A stretch of 64,000 nt of DNA, taken from positions 62,001 to 126,000 of the forward strand of contig NZ_QAJR01000029.1 of the NCBI RefSeq assembly GCF_003852545.1. The letters are read 5' to 3'. The DNA comes from Acidovorax sp. FJL06 (GTDB taxonomy: Bacteria; Pseudomonadota; Gammaproteobacteria; Burkholderiales; Burkholderiaceae_C). The notes under the pieces are model-generated. The model saw nothing but the letters and a program-made list of their open reading frames with translations. It was not told the DNA's origin and searched no databases. Shown one piece after another: positions 18,770-28,077 of the stretch. The translations under genes and the position numbers were made by a program. The stretch's first letter is position 1. Every line of letters begins with the position of its first letter.

Positions 18770-19876
18770 ATGCCCACGCCGCAGCCCGACACCCTTCCGG
18801 CTTCTGATATTGCGCCGTCCGCCGTGGTGGCCGCCTGGGTGCGCGACGATGCCTACCGTGACCGTGCCGTGCGTATGGGGTTCATCGATCGGCCTGTATG
18901 GGCGCGCTTCCTGGGGCCGTTGTGGATGGGCGCAGGCATTGCGCTCGTGTTTTCTCCCTGGGGGTTGCTGGGCAGTCTCTACGGGGGCGAGCCGATCCTG
19001 GCGCATGTGCCCCTGCTGGTGTTCGCCGCTGTTTTGCTTGCACTGGGTGGTGCACAGACGTTTCACGCCATGTGGCAGGCCACGGCCCGTCGATACACGT
19101 TTGTCGGCGATACCGCACGCTGGGAGCTTTCAGACGCGGGCCTGGTCTACCGCGTGGACACGCCTGACGGTAGCGTGCGCCATGAATCCCGTTCGCAGTG
19201 GGGCTGGTTTCGGGCCATGCATGTGGATGCCACGGGCCTGCGCCTGTACAGGGTTGGCACGGCGGAGTCCTACTTCATTCCCGCCACCGGATTTGTTGTG
19301 CAGCCTGGGCAGAGTGCCCAACGGGCGCTGCAGACCGTGGCGGGATGGGCGCGTGGAGCCGGTGTGCCGCTGCGCACGGTATCGGCATGGGACCTGGCGG
19401 GCTTGCTGGGCATGGGGGTAACGACAGCGTTGCTGGTTCTGTTCACGCTGGCGCACGCTGTGATCGTGGCGACGCCACCCCAGCTGCGATGGGGGAGGGT
19501 GTCGGCGCTGTTTGTGTCGGGGGTGGAGGCGTTTTGGTGGGTGGCATGCCTGTGCGCAGTCACGGTGGTGGCGCTGCATGGGCTGTTGGCCGCGTGGCAA
19601 CACCGCCGCGCCCCCGCGCGCACCCTGCCCGCGCAAGCGCCCCACCTTGTTTTGGCTCTGGTGTGGGGCGGGCTGCTGCTGGTCACCTTGCAGGCGTTGC
19701 GCCGCCCGATTTTCAACGCCGCGCTGCCGGGCATCAGCTTTGCGGGACCCTTCACGGTCATGTGCACGGCTGTTTTGGTGTTGCTCACGGGGTTCGTGCT
19801 GCATCGCGGGTTTGCAACGCCCTGGGCGGCGCGCCGCGTTGCGTTGCACAATGACGGCTCAGGAACGTCACCATGA
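18770..19876 (+). CDS. Membrane protein with YcxB-like domain, unknown function
   Basis: 368 residues. An N-terminal pair of membrane segments (about 45-65 and 75-95) is followed by a soluble beta-rich stretch (YTFVGDTARWELSDAGLVYR ... SESYFIPATGF-like segment) resembling the YcxB-like C-terminal domain. Four more membrane segments fill the second half. It lies 11 nt after recG and overlaps oxyR by ATGA, so it is part of a recG-oxyR transcription unit. Function unknown; an envelope role is only a guess. Confidence 0.65.
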   Translation: MPTPQPDTLPASDIAPSAVVAAWVRDDAYRDRAVRMGFIDRPVWARFLGPLWMGAGIALVFSPWGLLGSLYGGEPILAHVPLLVFAAVLLALGGAQTFHAMWQATARRYTFVGDTARWELSDAGLVYRVDTPDGSVRHESRSQWGWFRAMHVDATGLRLYRVGTAESYFIPATGFVVQPGQSAQRALQTVAGWARGAGVPLRTVSAWDLAGLLGMGVTTALLVLFTLAHAVIVATPPQLRWGRVSALFVSGVEAFWWVACLCAVTVVALHGLLAAWQHRRAPARTLPAQAPHLVLALVWGGLLLVTLQALRRPIFNAALPGISFAGPFTVMCTAVLVLLTGFVLHRGFATPWAARRVALHNDGSGTSP

Positions 19877-20838
19877 CCCTCACCGAACTCAAGTACATCG
19901 TTGCGGTGGCCCGCGAGAAGCATTTTGGCCATGCGGCCGATGCCTGCTATGTGTCGCAACCCACGCTCTCGGTGGCCATCAAGAAGCTGGAAGAAGAGCT
20001 GGATGTGAAGCTGTTCGAGCGCAGCGCGGGCGAGGTGACGGTGACTCCGCTGGGCGAGGACATCGTGCGCCAGGCGCAGAGCGTGCTGGAGCAGGCGGCG
20101 GCCATCAAGGAGATCGCCAAGCGCGGCAAGGACCCGCTGGCCGGGCCGCTCACGCTGGGGGTGATCTACACCATCGGGCCCTACCTGCTGCCCGAGCTGG
20201 TGCGCCAGTCCATCACGCGCACGCCGCAGATGCCGTTGATGCTGCAGGAGAACTTCACCGTCAAGCTGCTGGAGATGCTGCGCACGGGCGAGATCGACTG
20301 CGCCATCCTGGCCGAGCCCTTCCCGGACACGGGCCTGGCCATGGCGCCGCTGTACGACGAGCCCTTCATGGCGGCCGTGCCCAGCACACACCCGCTGGCG
20401 GCCAAGAAGTCCGTTACGGCCGCCGAGCTCAAGAACGAGACCATGCTGCTGCTGGGCGCGGGCCATTGTTTCCGCGACCATGTGCTGGAGGTCTGCCCCG
20501 AGTTTGCGCGCTTTGCGAGCAATGCCGAGGGCATCCGCAAGTCGTTCGAGGGCTCGTCGCTGGAGACCATCAAGCACATGGTGGCCGCCGGCATGGGCGT
20601 GACGCTGGTGCCGCGCCTGTCGGTGCCGCGCGATGCGCTGCTCACCGTGTCGCGCCGCCGCAAGAGCGACGAGACCTACATCCGCTACCTGCCCATCCGC
20701 GAGGACGATGGCAGCCCGCCGCCCGTGCGCCGCGTGGTGCTGGCCTGGCGCCGCAGCTTCACGCGCTACGAGGCCATTGCCGCCCTGCGCAACGCCATCT
20801 ACGCCTGCGAACTGCCGGGCGTGAACCGCCTGTCCTGA
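19873..20838 (+). CDS. oxyR: Hydrogen-peroxide sensor regulator OxyR
   Basis: LysR-family activator of peroxide-defence genes. 321 residues with an N-terminal HTH (TELKYIVAVAREKHFGHAA, then CYVSQPTLSVAIKKLEEEL). The redox pair falls exactly at the Escherichia coli positions: Cys199 in GAGHCFRD and Cys208 in LEVCPEF. It overlaps the upstream membrane-protein gene by ATGA. recG-oxyR adjacency is also known in other proteobacteria. dps, a frequent OxyR target, lies 2 kb downstream. Confidence 0.96.
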   Translation: MTLTELKYIVAVAREKHFGHAADACYVSQPTLSVAIKKLEEELDVKLFERSAGEVTVTPLGEDIVRQAQSVLEQAAAIKEIAKRGKDPLAGPLTLGVIYTIGPYLLPELVRQSITRTPQMPLMLQENFTVKLLEMLRTGEIDCAILAEPFPDTGLAMAPLYDEPFMAAVPSTHPLAAKKSVTAAELKNETMLLLGAGHCFRDHVLEVCPEFARFASNAEGIRKSFEGSSLETIKHMVAAGMGVTLVPRLSVPRDALLTVSRRRKSDETYIRYLPIREDDGSPPPVRRVVLAWRRSFTRYEAIAALRNAIYACELPGVNRLS

Positions 20839-20989
20839 GCGGGCTGCCCCGCCTGGCGGTGCCACAGGGAATCGGCGCTACACTCGCGCCGCCCCTGTGC
20901 CGGCCCACCCGGCCTGCGCAAGCCGGGCATGCATTTTTTGCAGCGCTTGCCCCCGAGCCCGGGGGCGGGCCCATTCCCAAGAGGTTCCC

Positions 20990-22729
20990 ATGAAGAAGCT
21001 TTGGCTCACCGCCACCCTGGCCGCCGCCTTGACGGCCTGCTCGTCCCTTTCTCCCACCACCGCGCCCACGGCCGCCACGCTGAAGAAGCCCGCGCTGGAC
21101 CGCATTGCGGCAGCGCCCAGCGCAGCGGCGGCTGCGGACTTCCGCCAGTTCCTGGCGCTGGCGGCGCAGATGCAGCCCGGGCTGCAACCGGCCGTGGCGG
21201 CCTACCTGGCGAAGAAGCCCCTGGCCGGTGACGACCTGGTCAACATTGGCCGCCTGCTGGGCCTGCACAACCGCCTGCGCAACCAGGCGGCCGTGATCGA
21301 TGCCACCGCGAAGATGGTCGCCATCCCCACCGTGCGGGCCGACAAGGTGCCTCCGCACGAGGACAAGCACATCATTGCCTTTGGCGCTCTGGTGGAAAGC
21401 ATGGCGCGCGACTTCGGCCTGCAGTACCGCAACGTGGACAACCGCATTTTCGAAGTGAAGCTGCCCGGCAGCGGCCCCGAAGAGTTCGGCATCCTCACCC
21501 ATGCCGACGTGGTGCCCGTGGTGGCCGACGAATGGGTGCTGGACGACGGCACCAAGCTCGACCCCTTCAAGCTGACCCGCGTGGGTGGCAACCTGTATGG
21601 CCGGGGCTCCATCGACGACAAGGGCTCCATCGCCACCGTGCTGTTTGCGATGAAGGCCGTGAAGGACAGTGGCCTGCCGCTGGCGCGCACCATCCGCCTC
21701 ATGATCGAGACCACCGAAGAAACCGGTGGCGACGCGATGAAGTACTACCGTGCCAAGACCGCGCTGCCCGAGTACAACATTGTGCTCGACAGCAAGTACC
21801 CCGCCGTGGTGGCCGAAAAGGGCTCGGGCGCGCTGCGCGCCACCTTTGCGCTGGGCGCCGCCGCTGGCAACCAGCCCACCATCGTGGCCATGGCGGGCGC
21901 CGCTTCGGCCAACGCCGTGCCGCAAACGGCCACCGCCCGCCTGCGGGGTGGTGATGCCGACGCCACCGCCCGCCAGCTCAGCGTTGCCAAGGACGCCTTT
22001 ATCGGCAAATACACCGGCCAGGGCGGCAAGTTCAGCATCGACGTGGCGCGCGATGGCGCAGAGGTGCTGGTCAAGGTCACGGGCGCATCGGCCCATGGCT
22101 CGCGCCCCGAAGAAGGCGTGAACCCGTTGCCGCGCCTGGCACTGTTCCTGAAGGAGTCGGGCGTGGCGCTGGCCCCCAATGGCTACGCGCAGGCCGTGCG
22201 CTACCTCACCGACCTGTATGGCGTGGACTACCTGGGCCGCACCCTGGGCCTGGCCTACAGCGACGACTTCATGGGCCCGCTCACCCTGTCGCCCAACCTC
22301 ATCCGCGAGAAGGATGGCAAGGTCGATGTGCTGGTGAACGTGCGCATGCCCCGGGGCAGCACGCCCGAGGCGCTCTCGCAGGCCACCTCGGCCAAGGTCA
22401 AGGCCTGGGGCGCCCAGGCGGGCGTGGCGGTGGAGGTGGACCACAGCCAGGGCAACTGGATGGCGCGCGACCCCAAGGGTGCCTGGCTGGCCACGCTGCT
22501 CAACACCTTTGGCGACACCACAGGCCTCGAAGCCAAGCCCGTGCCCACGGCGGGCAGCACCACGGCCAAGCTCATGCCCAACGCCATCAACTTCGGCCCC
22601 GCCATGCCGGGCAAGAAGTACACGGCCCACAACGCCAAGGAGTTCAAGGAAGTGGTGGACCTGGACGCCGACATGCAGATGTTCACCGAGATGCTGGTGC
22701 GCATCGGGAATTTGAGCCAGATGCAGTGA
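20990..22729 (+). CDS. M20-family dipeptidase, probable lipoprotein
   Basis: 579 residues with a short lipoprotein signal ([10 protein letters not shown], Cys near residue 18). The M20 zinc-peptidase domain follows: metal ligand and catalytic segments [32 protein letters not shown] and C-terminal [11 protein letters not shown] are all present. The inserted dimerisation/lid domain includes [14 protein letters not shown]. It is likely a periplasmic dipeptidase or carnosinase-like enzyme. The start at 20990 is supported by AGAGG before the ATG. It is a single gene between oxyR and dps. Confidence 0.9.
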   Translation: MKKLWLTATLAAALTACSSLSPTTAPTAATLKKPALDRIAAAPSAAAAADFRQFLALAAQMQPGLQPAVAAYLAKKPLAGDDLVNIGRLLGLHNRLRNQAAVIDATAKMVAIPTVRADKVPPHEDKHIIAFGALVESMARDFGLQYRNVDNRIFEVKLPGSGPEEFGILTHADVVPVVADEWVLDDGTKLDPFKLTRVGGNLYGRGSIDDKGSIATVLFAMKAVKDSGLPLARTIRLMIETTEETGGDAMKYYRAKTALPEYNIVLDSKYPAVVAEKGSGALRATFALGAAAGNQPTIVAMAGAASANAVPQTATARLRGGDADATARQLSVAKDAFIGKYTGQGGKFSIDVARDGAEVLVKVTGASAHGSRPEEGVNPLPRLALFLKESGVALAPNGYAQAVRYLTDLYGVDYLGRTLGLAYSDDFMGPLTLSPNLIREKDGKVDVLVNVRMPRGSTPEALSQATSAKVKAWGAQAGVAVEVDHSQGNWMARDPKGAWLATLLNTFGDTTGLEAKPVPTAGSTTAKLMPNAINFGPAMPGKKYTAHNAKEFKEVVDLDADMQMFTEMLVRIGNLSQMQ

Positions 22730-22847
22730 AGGGCTTGGGGCTTGCGCTAAAGTGACCGCGAGCCGCCGCGCTGCGGCCCCGGGCACCCTTGCCGGGGGCT
22801 CTGCGGCGTGGCAGATCCATCGATTGCATTTCAACGAAGGAGCCTCC

Positions 22848-23351
22848 ATGGCCAAAGCCGCCAAGACCCCCGCCGCCCCCAGCATCAACATCGGCATCAG
22901 CGACAAGGACCGCGCAGCCATCGCCCAGGGCCTGTCGCGCCTGCTGGCCGACACCTACACCCTGTACCTCACCACCCACAACTTCCACTGGAACGTGACG
23001 GGCCCCATGTTCAACACGCTGCACACCATGTTCATGGCGCAGTACACCGAGCTGTGGAATGCGGTGGACCCGATCGCCGAGCGCATCCGCTCGCTGGGCC
23101 ATGTGGCTCCCGGCTCGTACGCCGAGTTTGGCAAGCTGGCCACGGTGCCCGACGCCCCCGCCAAGCCCCCCAAGGCGCTGGACATGGTGCGTGTGCTGGT
23201 CGAAGGCCACGAGGCCGTGGCCCGCACGGCGCGCAGCCTGTTCCCTCTGGCCGACAAAGCCAGCGACGAGCCCACGGCGGACCTGCTGACCCAGCGCCTG
23301 ACGGTGCACGAACAGACGGCGTGGATGCTGCGCTCGCTGCTCGAAGAGTAA
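22848..23351 (+). CDS. dps: Dps-family DNA-binding ferritin-like protein
   Basis: 167 residues. It forms dodecamers that oxidise Fe(II) with peroxide and protect DNA. The ferroxidase-centre residues lie in [11 protein letters not shown] and [15 protein letters not shown], with [15 protein letters not shown] at the C terminus. The N terminus [10 protein letters not shown] supplies the Lys/Ala tail often used for DNA binding. AAGGAG precedes the start by 5 nt. It follows oxyR and the peptidase and is a plausible OxyR target, but no OxyR site could be assigned by eye. Confidence 0.95.
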   Translation: MAKAAKTPAAPSINIGISDKDRAAIAQGLSRLLADTYTLYLTTHNFHWNVTGPMFNTLHTMFMAQYTELWNAVDPIAERIRSLGHVAPGSYAEFGKLATVPDAPAKPPKALDMVRVLVEGHEAVARTARSLFPLADKASDEPTADLLTQRLTVHEQTAWMLRSLLEE

Positions 23352-23464
23352 GAGCGGCTAACAAAACCCTTCTGGCGTCGTTGCCGCGTCTTGTCGTACT
23401 AGTCGTACTGCCTGCGACGCGGCGCCTAGCCAGAACCGCTGCGCTGGGTTTTGTTATCCGCTCT
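23351..23464. repeat. 114-bp imperfect palindrome after dps
   Basis: Starts on the last base of the dps stop codon. The left arm AGAGCGGCTAACAAAACCC matches the right arm AGAGCGGATAACAAAACCC on the other strand with one difference. Inner blocks TTCTGGC, CCGCGTC and GTCGTACTA also pair with their counterparts around a CTAG centre. The right arm has about 10 extra bases. It would form a long cruciform or RNA hairpin; function unknown. Confidence 0.8.
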
Positions 23465-23489
23465 AAGCCAGCCGCTGCGCTGTGAACCG

Positions 23490-23523
23490 AACGCCCGGTG
23501 GCCGCAAGGCCCCGGGCGTTTTG
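23490..23523 (+). terminator. Rho-independent terminator
   Basis: AACGCCCGG and CCGGGCGTT form a stem around a GC-rich loop, followed by TTTTGC. It lies downstream of dps and the palindrome, before ubiA. Confidence 0.7.
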
Positions 23524-23568
23524 CTTGCCGGGCCGATGCCGGGCCTGCATCTGGGAAAATCCCGCCCA

Positions 23569-24462
23569 ATGACCGCCGCCACCACCGTCCCCCGCAGCCG
23601 CTTTTCGCTTTATCTCGACCTCATCCGCTGGGACCGCCCCGCCGGCTGGCTGGTGTGCCTGTGGCCCACGCTGTCTGCGCTGTGGATTGCGGCCGATGGT
23701 TTCCCCGGCTGGCATTTGCTAGCCGTGTTTGTGCTGGGCACCTTCCTCATGCGCAGCGCCGGCTGCTGCGTGAACGATGTGGCCGACCGCGACTTTGACA
23801 AACACGTCAAGCGCACGGCGCAGCGGCCCGTGACCACGGGCGCCGTGTCGGTGAAAGAGGCGCTGGGTTTGGGCGCTGTGCTGGCCCTCGTGTCGTTTGG
23901 CCTGGTGCTCACCACCAACACCGCTGCCATCCTCTGGTCCGTGCCTGCCGTGCTGGTGGCCATTGCCTACCCGTTCACCAAGCGCCTCATCTCCATGCCG
24001 CAGGCGGTGCTGGGCATTGCGTTCAACTTTGGCATCGTCATCGCCTTCGCTGCGGTGCAGGGCAGCGTGCCCGCCGTGGCGTGGTGGATGTGGCTGGGCA
24101 ATATGTTCTGGGTGCTGGCCTACGACACCGAATACGCCATGGTGGACCGCGACGACGACCTCAAGATCGGCATCAAGACCTCGGCCATCACGCTGGGGCG
24201 CTTCGATGTGGCGGGCATTGTGCTGTTCTACCTGCTCTTTATCGGTATTTGGGCGGTAGCGCTTGCCCCTTATGCGCTAGGTGCTATTTTTTACATAGCA
24301 CTTGCTGCGGCGCTGGCGCAGGCCGTGTGGCACTTCACCCTCATCCGCACCCGCACCCGCGAGGGCTGCTTCAAGGCCTTCCGCATCAACCACTGGCTGG
24401 GCGCCACGGTGTTTGCGGGCATCGCGGGCAGCTACCTGGTGCGGGTGATACTCACAAATTGA
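23569..24462 (+). CDS. ubiA: 4-hydroxybenzoate polyprenyltransferase (UbiA)
   Basis: Attaches the polyprenyl tail to 4-hydroxybenzoate in ubiquinone synthesis; inner membrane. 297 residues with about eight helices and both Asp-rich sites: NDVADRDFD at 69-77 and [12 protein letters not shown] at about 193-204. ATG 23569 is chosen because the upstream open frame contains the terminator. Residues about 226-244 are encoded by a copy of the family 1 hairpin repeat, and the stop TGA lies inside another copy. Confidence 0.95.
   Translation: MTAATTVPRSRFSLYLDLIRWDRPAGWLVCLWPTLSALWIAADGFPGWHLLAVFVLGTFLMRSAGCCVNDVADRDFDKHVKRTAQRPVTTGAVSVKEALGLGAVLALVSFGLVLTTNTAAILWSVPAVLVAIAYPFTKRLISMPQAVLGIAFNFGIVIAFAAVQGSVPAVAWWMWLGNMFWVLAYDTEYAMVDRDDDLKIGIKTSAITLGRFDVAGIVLFYLLFIGIWAVALAPYALGAIFYIALAAALAQAVWHFTLIRTRTREGCFKAFRINHWLGATVFAGIAGSYLVRVILTN
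24250..24303 (-). repeat. Family 1 hairpin repeat inside ubiA, copy 2
   Basis: Inverted copy read in frame as part of a UbiA membrane helix. It keeps GCGCTT...ATGCGC and, on the minus strand, AAAAAATAGC. Local base composition is markedly AT-richer than the rest of the gene. Confidence 0.65.
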
Positions 24463-24510
24463 TAGCTGCTGGCGCTTGATGGGTAAGCGCAGAGTGCCAA
24501 AAAAGCCATA
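24456..24510 (+). repeat. Family 1 hairpin repeat, copy 3
   Basis: Contains TTGATAGCTGCTGGCGCTT, then GGTAAGCGC as the second stem arm, and AAAAAAGCC. Its TGA is the ubiA stop codon. It sits between the convergent genes ubiA and proC. Confidence 0.75.
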
Positions 24511-24557
24511 AAAACTGTTCACGATTCCCCGCAGAGCCGTGAACAGGGTGCCGGGGG

Positions 24558-25403
24558 TCAGGCCCCGAACTCGTTGCCGAGTTCGTTGGCGCGTTTTTCG
24601 GCGGCGCGCATGGCGGCCTCGAACGCCTGCGACACGCCGCTGGCCTCCATCGACTGCAGGGCCGCATAGGTCGTGCCGCCCTTGGAGGTGACGCGCTCAC
24701 GCAGCACGGCCGGGGGCTCGTCCGAGCGCCGGGCCAGCTCGGAGGCGCCCACAAAGGTGCCCACGGCCAGCTGGTGCGCCTGCTGCGCGGACAGGCCCAT
24801 GCCCACCCCCGCGCGCGCCATGGCTTCAAGGAAATAGAACACATAGGCCGGGCCCGAGCCCGAGAGGGCGGTGACGGCGTCGAGCTGCGTCTCGCTCTCC
24901 ACCCACAGGAACTCGCCGGTGGACGCCATGATGGCCTCCACACTCTGGCGCTCGGCGCTGGTCACGGCGGGGCGTGCGTAGATCGCGCTCATGCCCTTGC
25001 CCACCAGGGCGGGCGTGTTGGGCATGGTGCGCACGATGCGCTCCGTAGCGAGCCACTGCGCGATGCTGTCCGAGCGGATGCCTGCCGCCACGCTCAGGTG
25101 CAGGGCCTGCTGGGTGTGCGCCTTGGCCTGCGCGGCGGCGTCCTTGAAGGTCTGGGGCTTGACCGCCCAGACCACGATGCTGGCGCGCTGCAGGGCGGCA
25201 CCCGCCTCGGGCTGCGCCGTGAGGCCGAAGTTCTTGAGCAGCGCCTCGCGCGTGGGGGCGTAGGGCTCGACCACCTCGATCTGGCTGGCCGGGTGGCCCT
25301 GGCGGATCAGCCCGCCAATGATGGCGCTGGCCATGTTGCCGCCGCCGATGAAGGCGATGGTGGGGAGGGAGGAGTTTGCTGTGGCTGGAGCGGGGGAGGT
25401 CAT
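24558..25403 (-). CDS. proC: Pyrroline-5-carboxylate reductase (ProC)
   Basis: Last step of proline synthesis, NAD(P)H-dependent. 281 residues with the Rossmann motif IAFIGGGNMASAIIGGL near residue 16, AVKPQTF, RTMPNTPALVGKG, and the C-terminal signature LDAVTALSGSGPAYVF ... VTSKGGTTYAAL. The start is at ATG 25403; the frame stays open 300 nt upstream through the repeat, but that part has no homology. A short Pro/Ala N-terminal extension precedes the fold. It is convergent with ubiA. Confidence 0.96.
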   Translation of the reverse strand: MTSPAPATANSSLPTIAFIGGGNMASAIIGGLIRQGHPASQIEVVEPYAPTREALLKNFGLTAQPEAGAALQRASIVVWAVKPQTFKDAAAQAKAHTQQALHLSVAAGIRSDSIAQWLATERIVRTMPNTPALVGKGMSAIYARPAVTSAERQSVEAIMASTGEFLWVESETQLDAVTALSGSGPAYVFYFLEAMARAGVGMGLSAQQAHQLAVGTFVGASELARRSDEPPAVLRERVTSKGGTTYAALQSMEASGVSQAFEAAMRAAEKRANELGNEFGA

Positions 25404-25473
25404 TTTGCGGGCAGGCTGGAAAGGGAGAGCCGATGGTAGCGCTGCTAGACCTATGAGTTGCTCGAAGACTCGT

Positions 25474-25600
25474 GCAACTGGCGTGGCCAAAGCCAGTGCT
25501 CCCGCGCAAGGGCCGCCCCGCCGCGCTGGGAGCGTCCCCCCGCCCGCAACGCGCAGCGATGCGAGAGCGGGGGGAAGGCGCCGAAGGCGACTCAGGGGGG
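25474..25600 (-). repeat. GC-rich post-stop repeat, family 2, copy 2
   Basis: Read on the minus strand, it starts immediately after the glpK TAG with CCCCCCCTGAGTCGCCTTCG and ends near GCCAGTTGC. It includes an insertion with CCCCCGCTCTCGCATCGC relative to other copies. Confidence 0.8.
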
Positions 25601-27094
25601 CTACTCTGCAACAGTTTGCCGCACCGCGTGTTCCCAGTTCGCCATCAGCTCCTGCGCACGTGCGCTGCTCAGCGTGGGTACAAAACGCCGATCGGCGCGC
25701 CACAGGTGCGACAGCTCGCCGGTGCAGGCGTACACGCCGCTGGACAGCCCCGCCAGGTAGGCGGCGCCCAGCGCCGTGGTCTCGATGACGGCCGGACGCA
25801 CCACGGGGATGCCCAGCAGGTCGGCCTGGAACTGCATGAGCAGGTCATTCACGCAGGCACCGCCGTCCACGCGCAGCTCGCTCACCGGGGCGCCGCCCGC
25901 AGCGACCGCGTCACGGCTCATGGCCTGCAGCAGGGCGGCGCTTTGGTAGGCGATGCTCTCCAGCGCCGCACGCGCGATGTGGGCAATGGTGGTGCCGCGC
26001 GTGAGGCCGGTGATGGTGCCGCGTGCGTCGGGCTTCCAGTAGGGCGCGCCCAGGCCGGTGAAGGCGGGCACCATCATCACGCCGCCCGAGTCGGGCACGC
26101 TCTGCGCCAGCGACTCGACCTCGCTGCTGTTGGTGATGGCGCGCAGGCCGTCGCGCAGCCACTGCACCACGGCGCCGCCCACAAACACGCTGCCTTCCAT
26201 GGCGAATTCGGGCTGCGTGCCCGGCTGTGCCGCGCTGGTGGTGAGCAGGCCGTTCTGGCTGGTCTGGAACGCGCCCCCCGTGTGCATGAGCATGAAGCAG
26301 CCCGTGCCATAGGTGTTCTTGGCCATGCCGGCCGTGAAGCAGGCCTGGCCGAACAGCGCGCTCTGCTGGTCGCCCGCCACGCCGCCGATGCGGATGGGGT
26401 GGCCCAGCAGGTCGGCGGCGATGTCGCCAAAGTGGGCGCTTGATGGCAGCACCTCGGGCAACAGCGCCTTGGGGATGCGCAGCAGCGCCAGCAGCTCCTC
26501 GTCCCACTGGTTGGTGTGCACATTGAATAGCATGGTGCGCGCGGCGTTGCTCACGTCCGTCACATGCACCTGGCCGTGGGTGAGCTTCCACATCAACCAG
26601 CTGTCCACGGTGCCAAACGCCAGTTCGCCGCGCTCGGCCGCATCGCGCGCGCCGGGCACATGGTCCAGCAGCCACTGCAGCTTGGTGCCCGAGAAGTAGG
26701 CATCCACCAGCAGGCCCGTCTTGGCCTGGATGGTGACGGCGTGGCCTTGTTCGCGCAGTTGGGCACAGGCGGGTTCGGCGCGCCGGTCTTGCCACACGAT
26801 GGCGTGGTGCACGGGCTGGCCGGTTTGGCGGTTCCACAGCACCGTGGTTTCGCGCTGGTTGGTGATGCCCACGGCGCGCACGGCACTGGCCGCAATGCCG
26901 GCCTTGGCCAGTGCATCGCGTGCGGTGGCCAGCTGGGTGCGCCAGATCTCCAGCGGGTCGTGCTCCACCCAGCCGGGCTGGGGGTAGATCTGTGGCAGCT
27001 CCACCTGCGCCTGGGCCACGATGTGGCCGCTTTCGTCAAAGACGATGCTGCGGGAGCTGGAGGTGCCTTGGTCGAGGGCGAGCAGGTAGGTCAT
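25601..27094 (-). CDS. glpK: Glycerol kinase (GlpK)
   Basis: Phosphorylates glycerol to sn-glycerol-3-phosphate with ATP. 497 residues of the FGGY family, close to the usual 500. ATP/phosphate loop [11 protein letters not shown] at 5-15, [13 protein letters not shown], substrate segment [24 protein letters not shown], and C-terminal [19 protein letters not shown]. It lies 21 nt after glpR on the same strand, so the regulator and kinase are co-transcribed leftward, divergent from the importer operon. It supplies the substrate for GlpD. Confidence 0.97.
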   Translation of the reverse strand: MTYLLALDQGTSSSRSIVFDESGHIVAQAQVELPQIYPQPGWVEHDPLEIWRTQLATARDALAKAGIAASAVRAVGITNQRETTVLWNRQTGQPVHHAIVWQDRRAEPACAQLREQGHAVTIQAKTGLLVDAYFSGTKLQWLLDHVPGARDAAERGELAFGTVDSWLMWKLTHGQVHVTDVSNAARTMLFNVHTNQWDEELLALLRIPKALLPEVLPSSAHFGDIAADLLGHPIRIGGVAGDQQSALFGQACFTAGMAKNTYGTGCFMLMHTGGAFQTSQNGLLTTSAAQPGTQPEFAMEGSVFVGGAVVQWLRDGLRAITNSSEVESLAQSVPDSGGVMMVPAFTGLGAPYWKPDARGTITGLTRGTTIAHIARAALESIAYQSAALLQAMSRDAVAAGGAPVSELRVDGGACVNDLLMQFQADLLGIPVVRPAVIETTALGAAYLAGLSSGVYACTGELSHLWRADRRFVPTLSSARAQELMANWEHAVRQTVAE

Positions 27095-27115
27095 GGTGAA
27101 AAGGACGTCAGGGGG

Positions 27116-27880
27116 TCAGGCGGCGACGGTGCAGATCACACCGGCGTCTTGCAGCAGGGCCGGGAAAGGCTCGGGCGGCGGGGCGTCGGTGAACAGGCGG
27201 CCGATCTGGCCCAGCGTGGCCAGCTGCACCATGGCCGGGCGGTTGAATTTGCTGTGGTCGGCCGCCAGCCAGACTTCGCGCGACTGTTTGATGATGGTTT
27301 GCGCCACCTTCACCTCGCGGTAGTCGAAGTCGCGCAGCGAGCCGTCGGGCTCGATGCCCGAGATGCCGATGAGCGCGATGTCCACCTTGAACTGGCGGAT
27401 GAAGTCCACCGCAGCTTCGCCCACGATGCCCCGGTCGCGCGGGCGCACCACGCCGCCGGCCACGATCACTTCGCATTCGGGGTTGCCGCTCAGGATGGCG
27501 GCCACGTTCAGGTTGTTGGTGATCACGCGCAGGCCGCGGTGGTGCAGCAGGGCCTTGGCGATGGCCTCGGTGGTGGTGCCGATGTTCAGGATCAACGAAC
27601 AGTCGTTGGGCACCTGCTCGGCCACGGCGCGCGCAATGCGCGCCTTGCCTTCGGCATTGAGCGTTTCGCGCTGGGTGTGGGCCAGGTTTTCGACCGTGGA
27701 GCTGGGCACGCGCACACCGCCATGAAAGCGCGTGAGCAGGCCGGACTCGGCCAGGCGCTGCACGTCGCGGCGCACGGTCTGCAGCGTCACGCCCAGGGTG
27801 TCGGCCAGTTGTTCCACCGTGGCGGACTTGCGCGCACGGACTTCTTCCAGAAGCAGCAGTTGTCGGGGGTTCGTATTCAC
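27116..27880 (-). CDS. glpR: DeoR-family glycerol-3-phosphate regulator (GlpR)
   Basis: 254 residues. An N-terminal DeoR-type winged helix (RQLLLLEEVRARKSATVEQL, then GVTLQTVRRDVQRLAESGLL) is followed by an effector domain with LNIGTTTEAIAKAL, VIVAGGVVRPRDRGIVG and KVAQTIIKQSREVWLAADHSKF. No ATG fits; I choose GTG 27880 (MNTNPRQLLLLEE), which gives the family length. Its position with glpK and opposite glpS, and the shared palindrome found before glpS and glpD, indicate it represses the glp genes when glycerol-3-phosphate is absent. The effector is inferred from the family. Confidence 0.92.
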   Translation of the reverse strand: MNTNPRQLLLLEEVRARKSATVEQLADTLGVTLQTVRRDVQRLAESGLLTRFHGGVRVPSSTVENLAHTQRETLNAEGKARIARAVAEQVPNDCSLILNIGTTTEAIAKALLHHRGLRVITNNLNVAAILSGNPECEVIVAGGVVRPRDRGIVGEAAVDFIRQFKVDIALIGISGIEPDGSLRDFDYREVKVAQTIIKQSREVWLAADHSKFNRPAMVQLATLGQIGRLFTDAPPPEPFPALLQDAGVICTVAA

Positions 27881-27935
27881 GCGAATGGAGGCGTCTAAAG
27901 GTGATGGATACTTTAAATCGAACAAAAAGGAACCG

Positions 27936-27955
27936 ATTAAGGGTAAACCTTGATT
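27936..27955. promoter_or_regulatory. Candidate GlpR operator, glpR/glpS intergenic
   Basis: ATTAAGGGTAAACCTTGATT is an imperfect palindrome. It is nearly identical to a palindrome upstream of glpD at 34272-34294. The surrounding 100 bp is AT-rich, unlike the flanking genes, and holds the divergent promoters. Confidence 0.6.
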
Positions 27956-28077
27956 CAATACGATCAAAAAAGAACAAAAATGAACGCAATCGAAAACCGA
28001 GAGGGCTGCCTGCGTCACTGATCGCAGCGGCGCAGGATTCTTCACTTGCCCCAGGGGCACAAACGAAAGGTTGCGTG

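Noticed and set aside
22730-22847. OxyR binding site upstream of dps
   Set aside because: I looked for the spaced ATAG-type pattern and found no convincing match; the region is GC-rich with only a small hairpin.
28018-28077. Riboswitch upstream of the glycerol importer
   Set aside because: No recognisable conserved riboswitch core; the AT-rich region is better explained by promoters and a palindromic operator.
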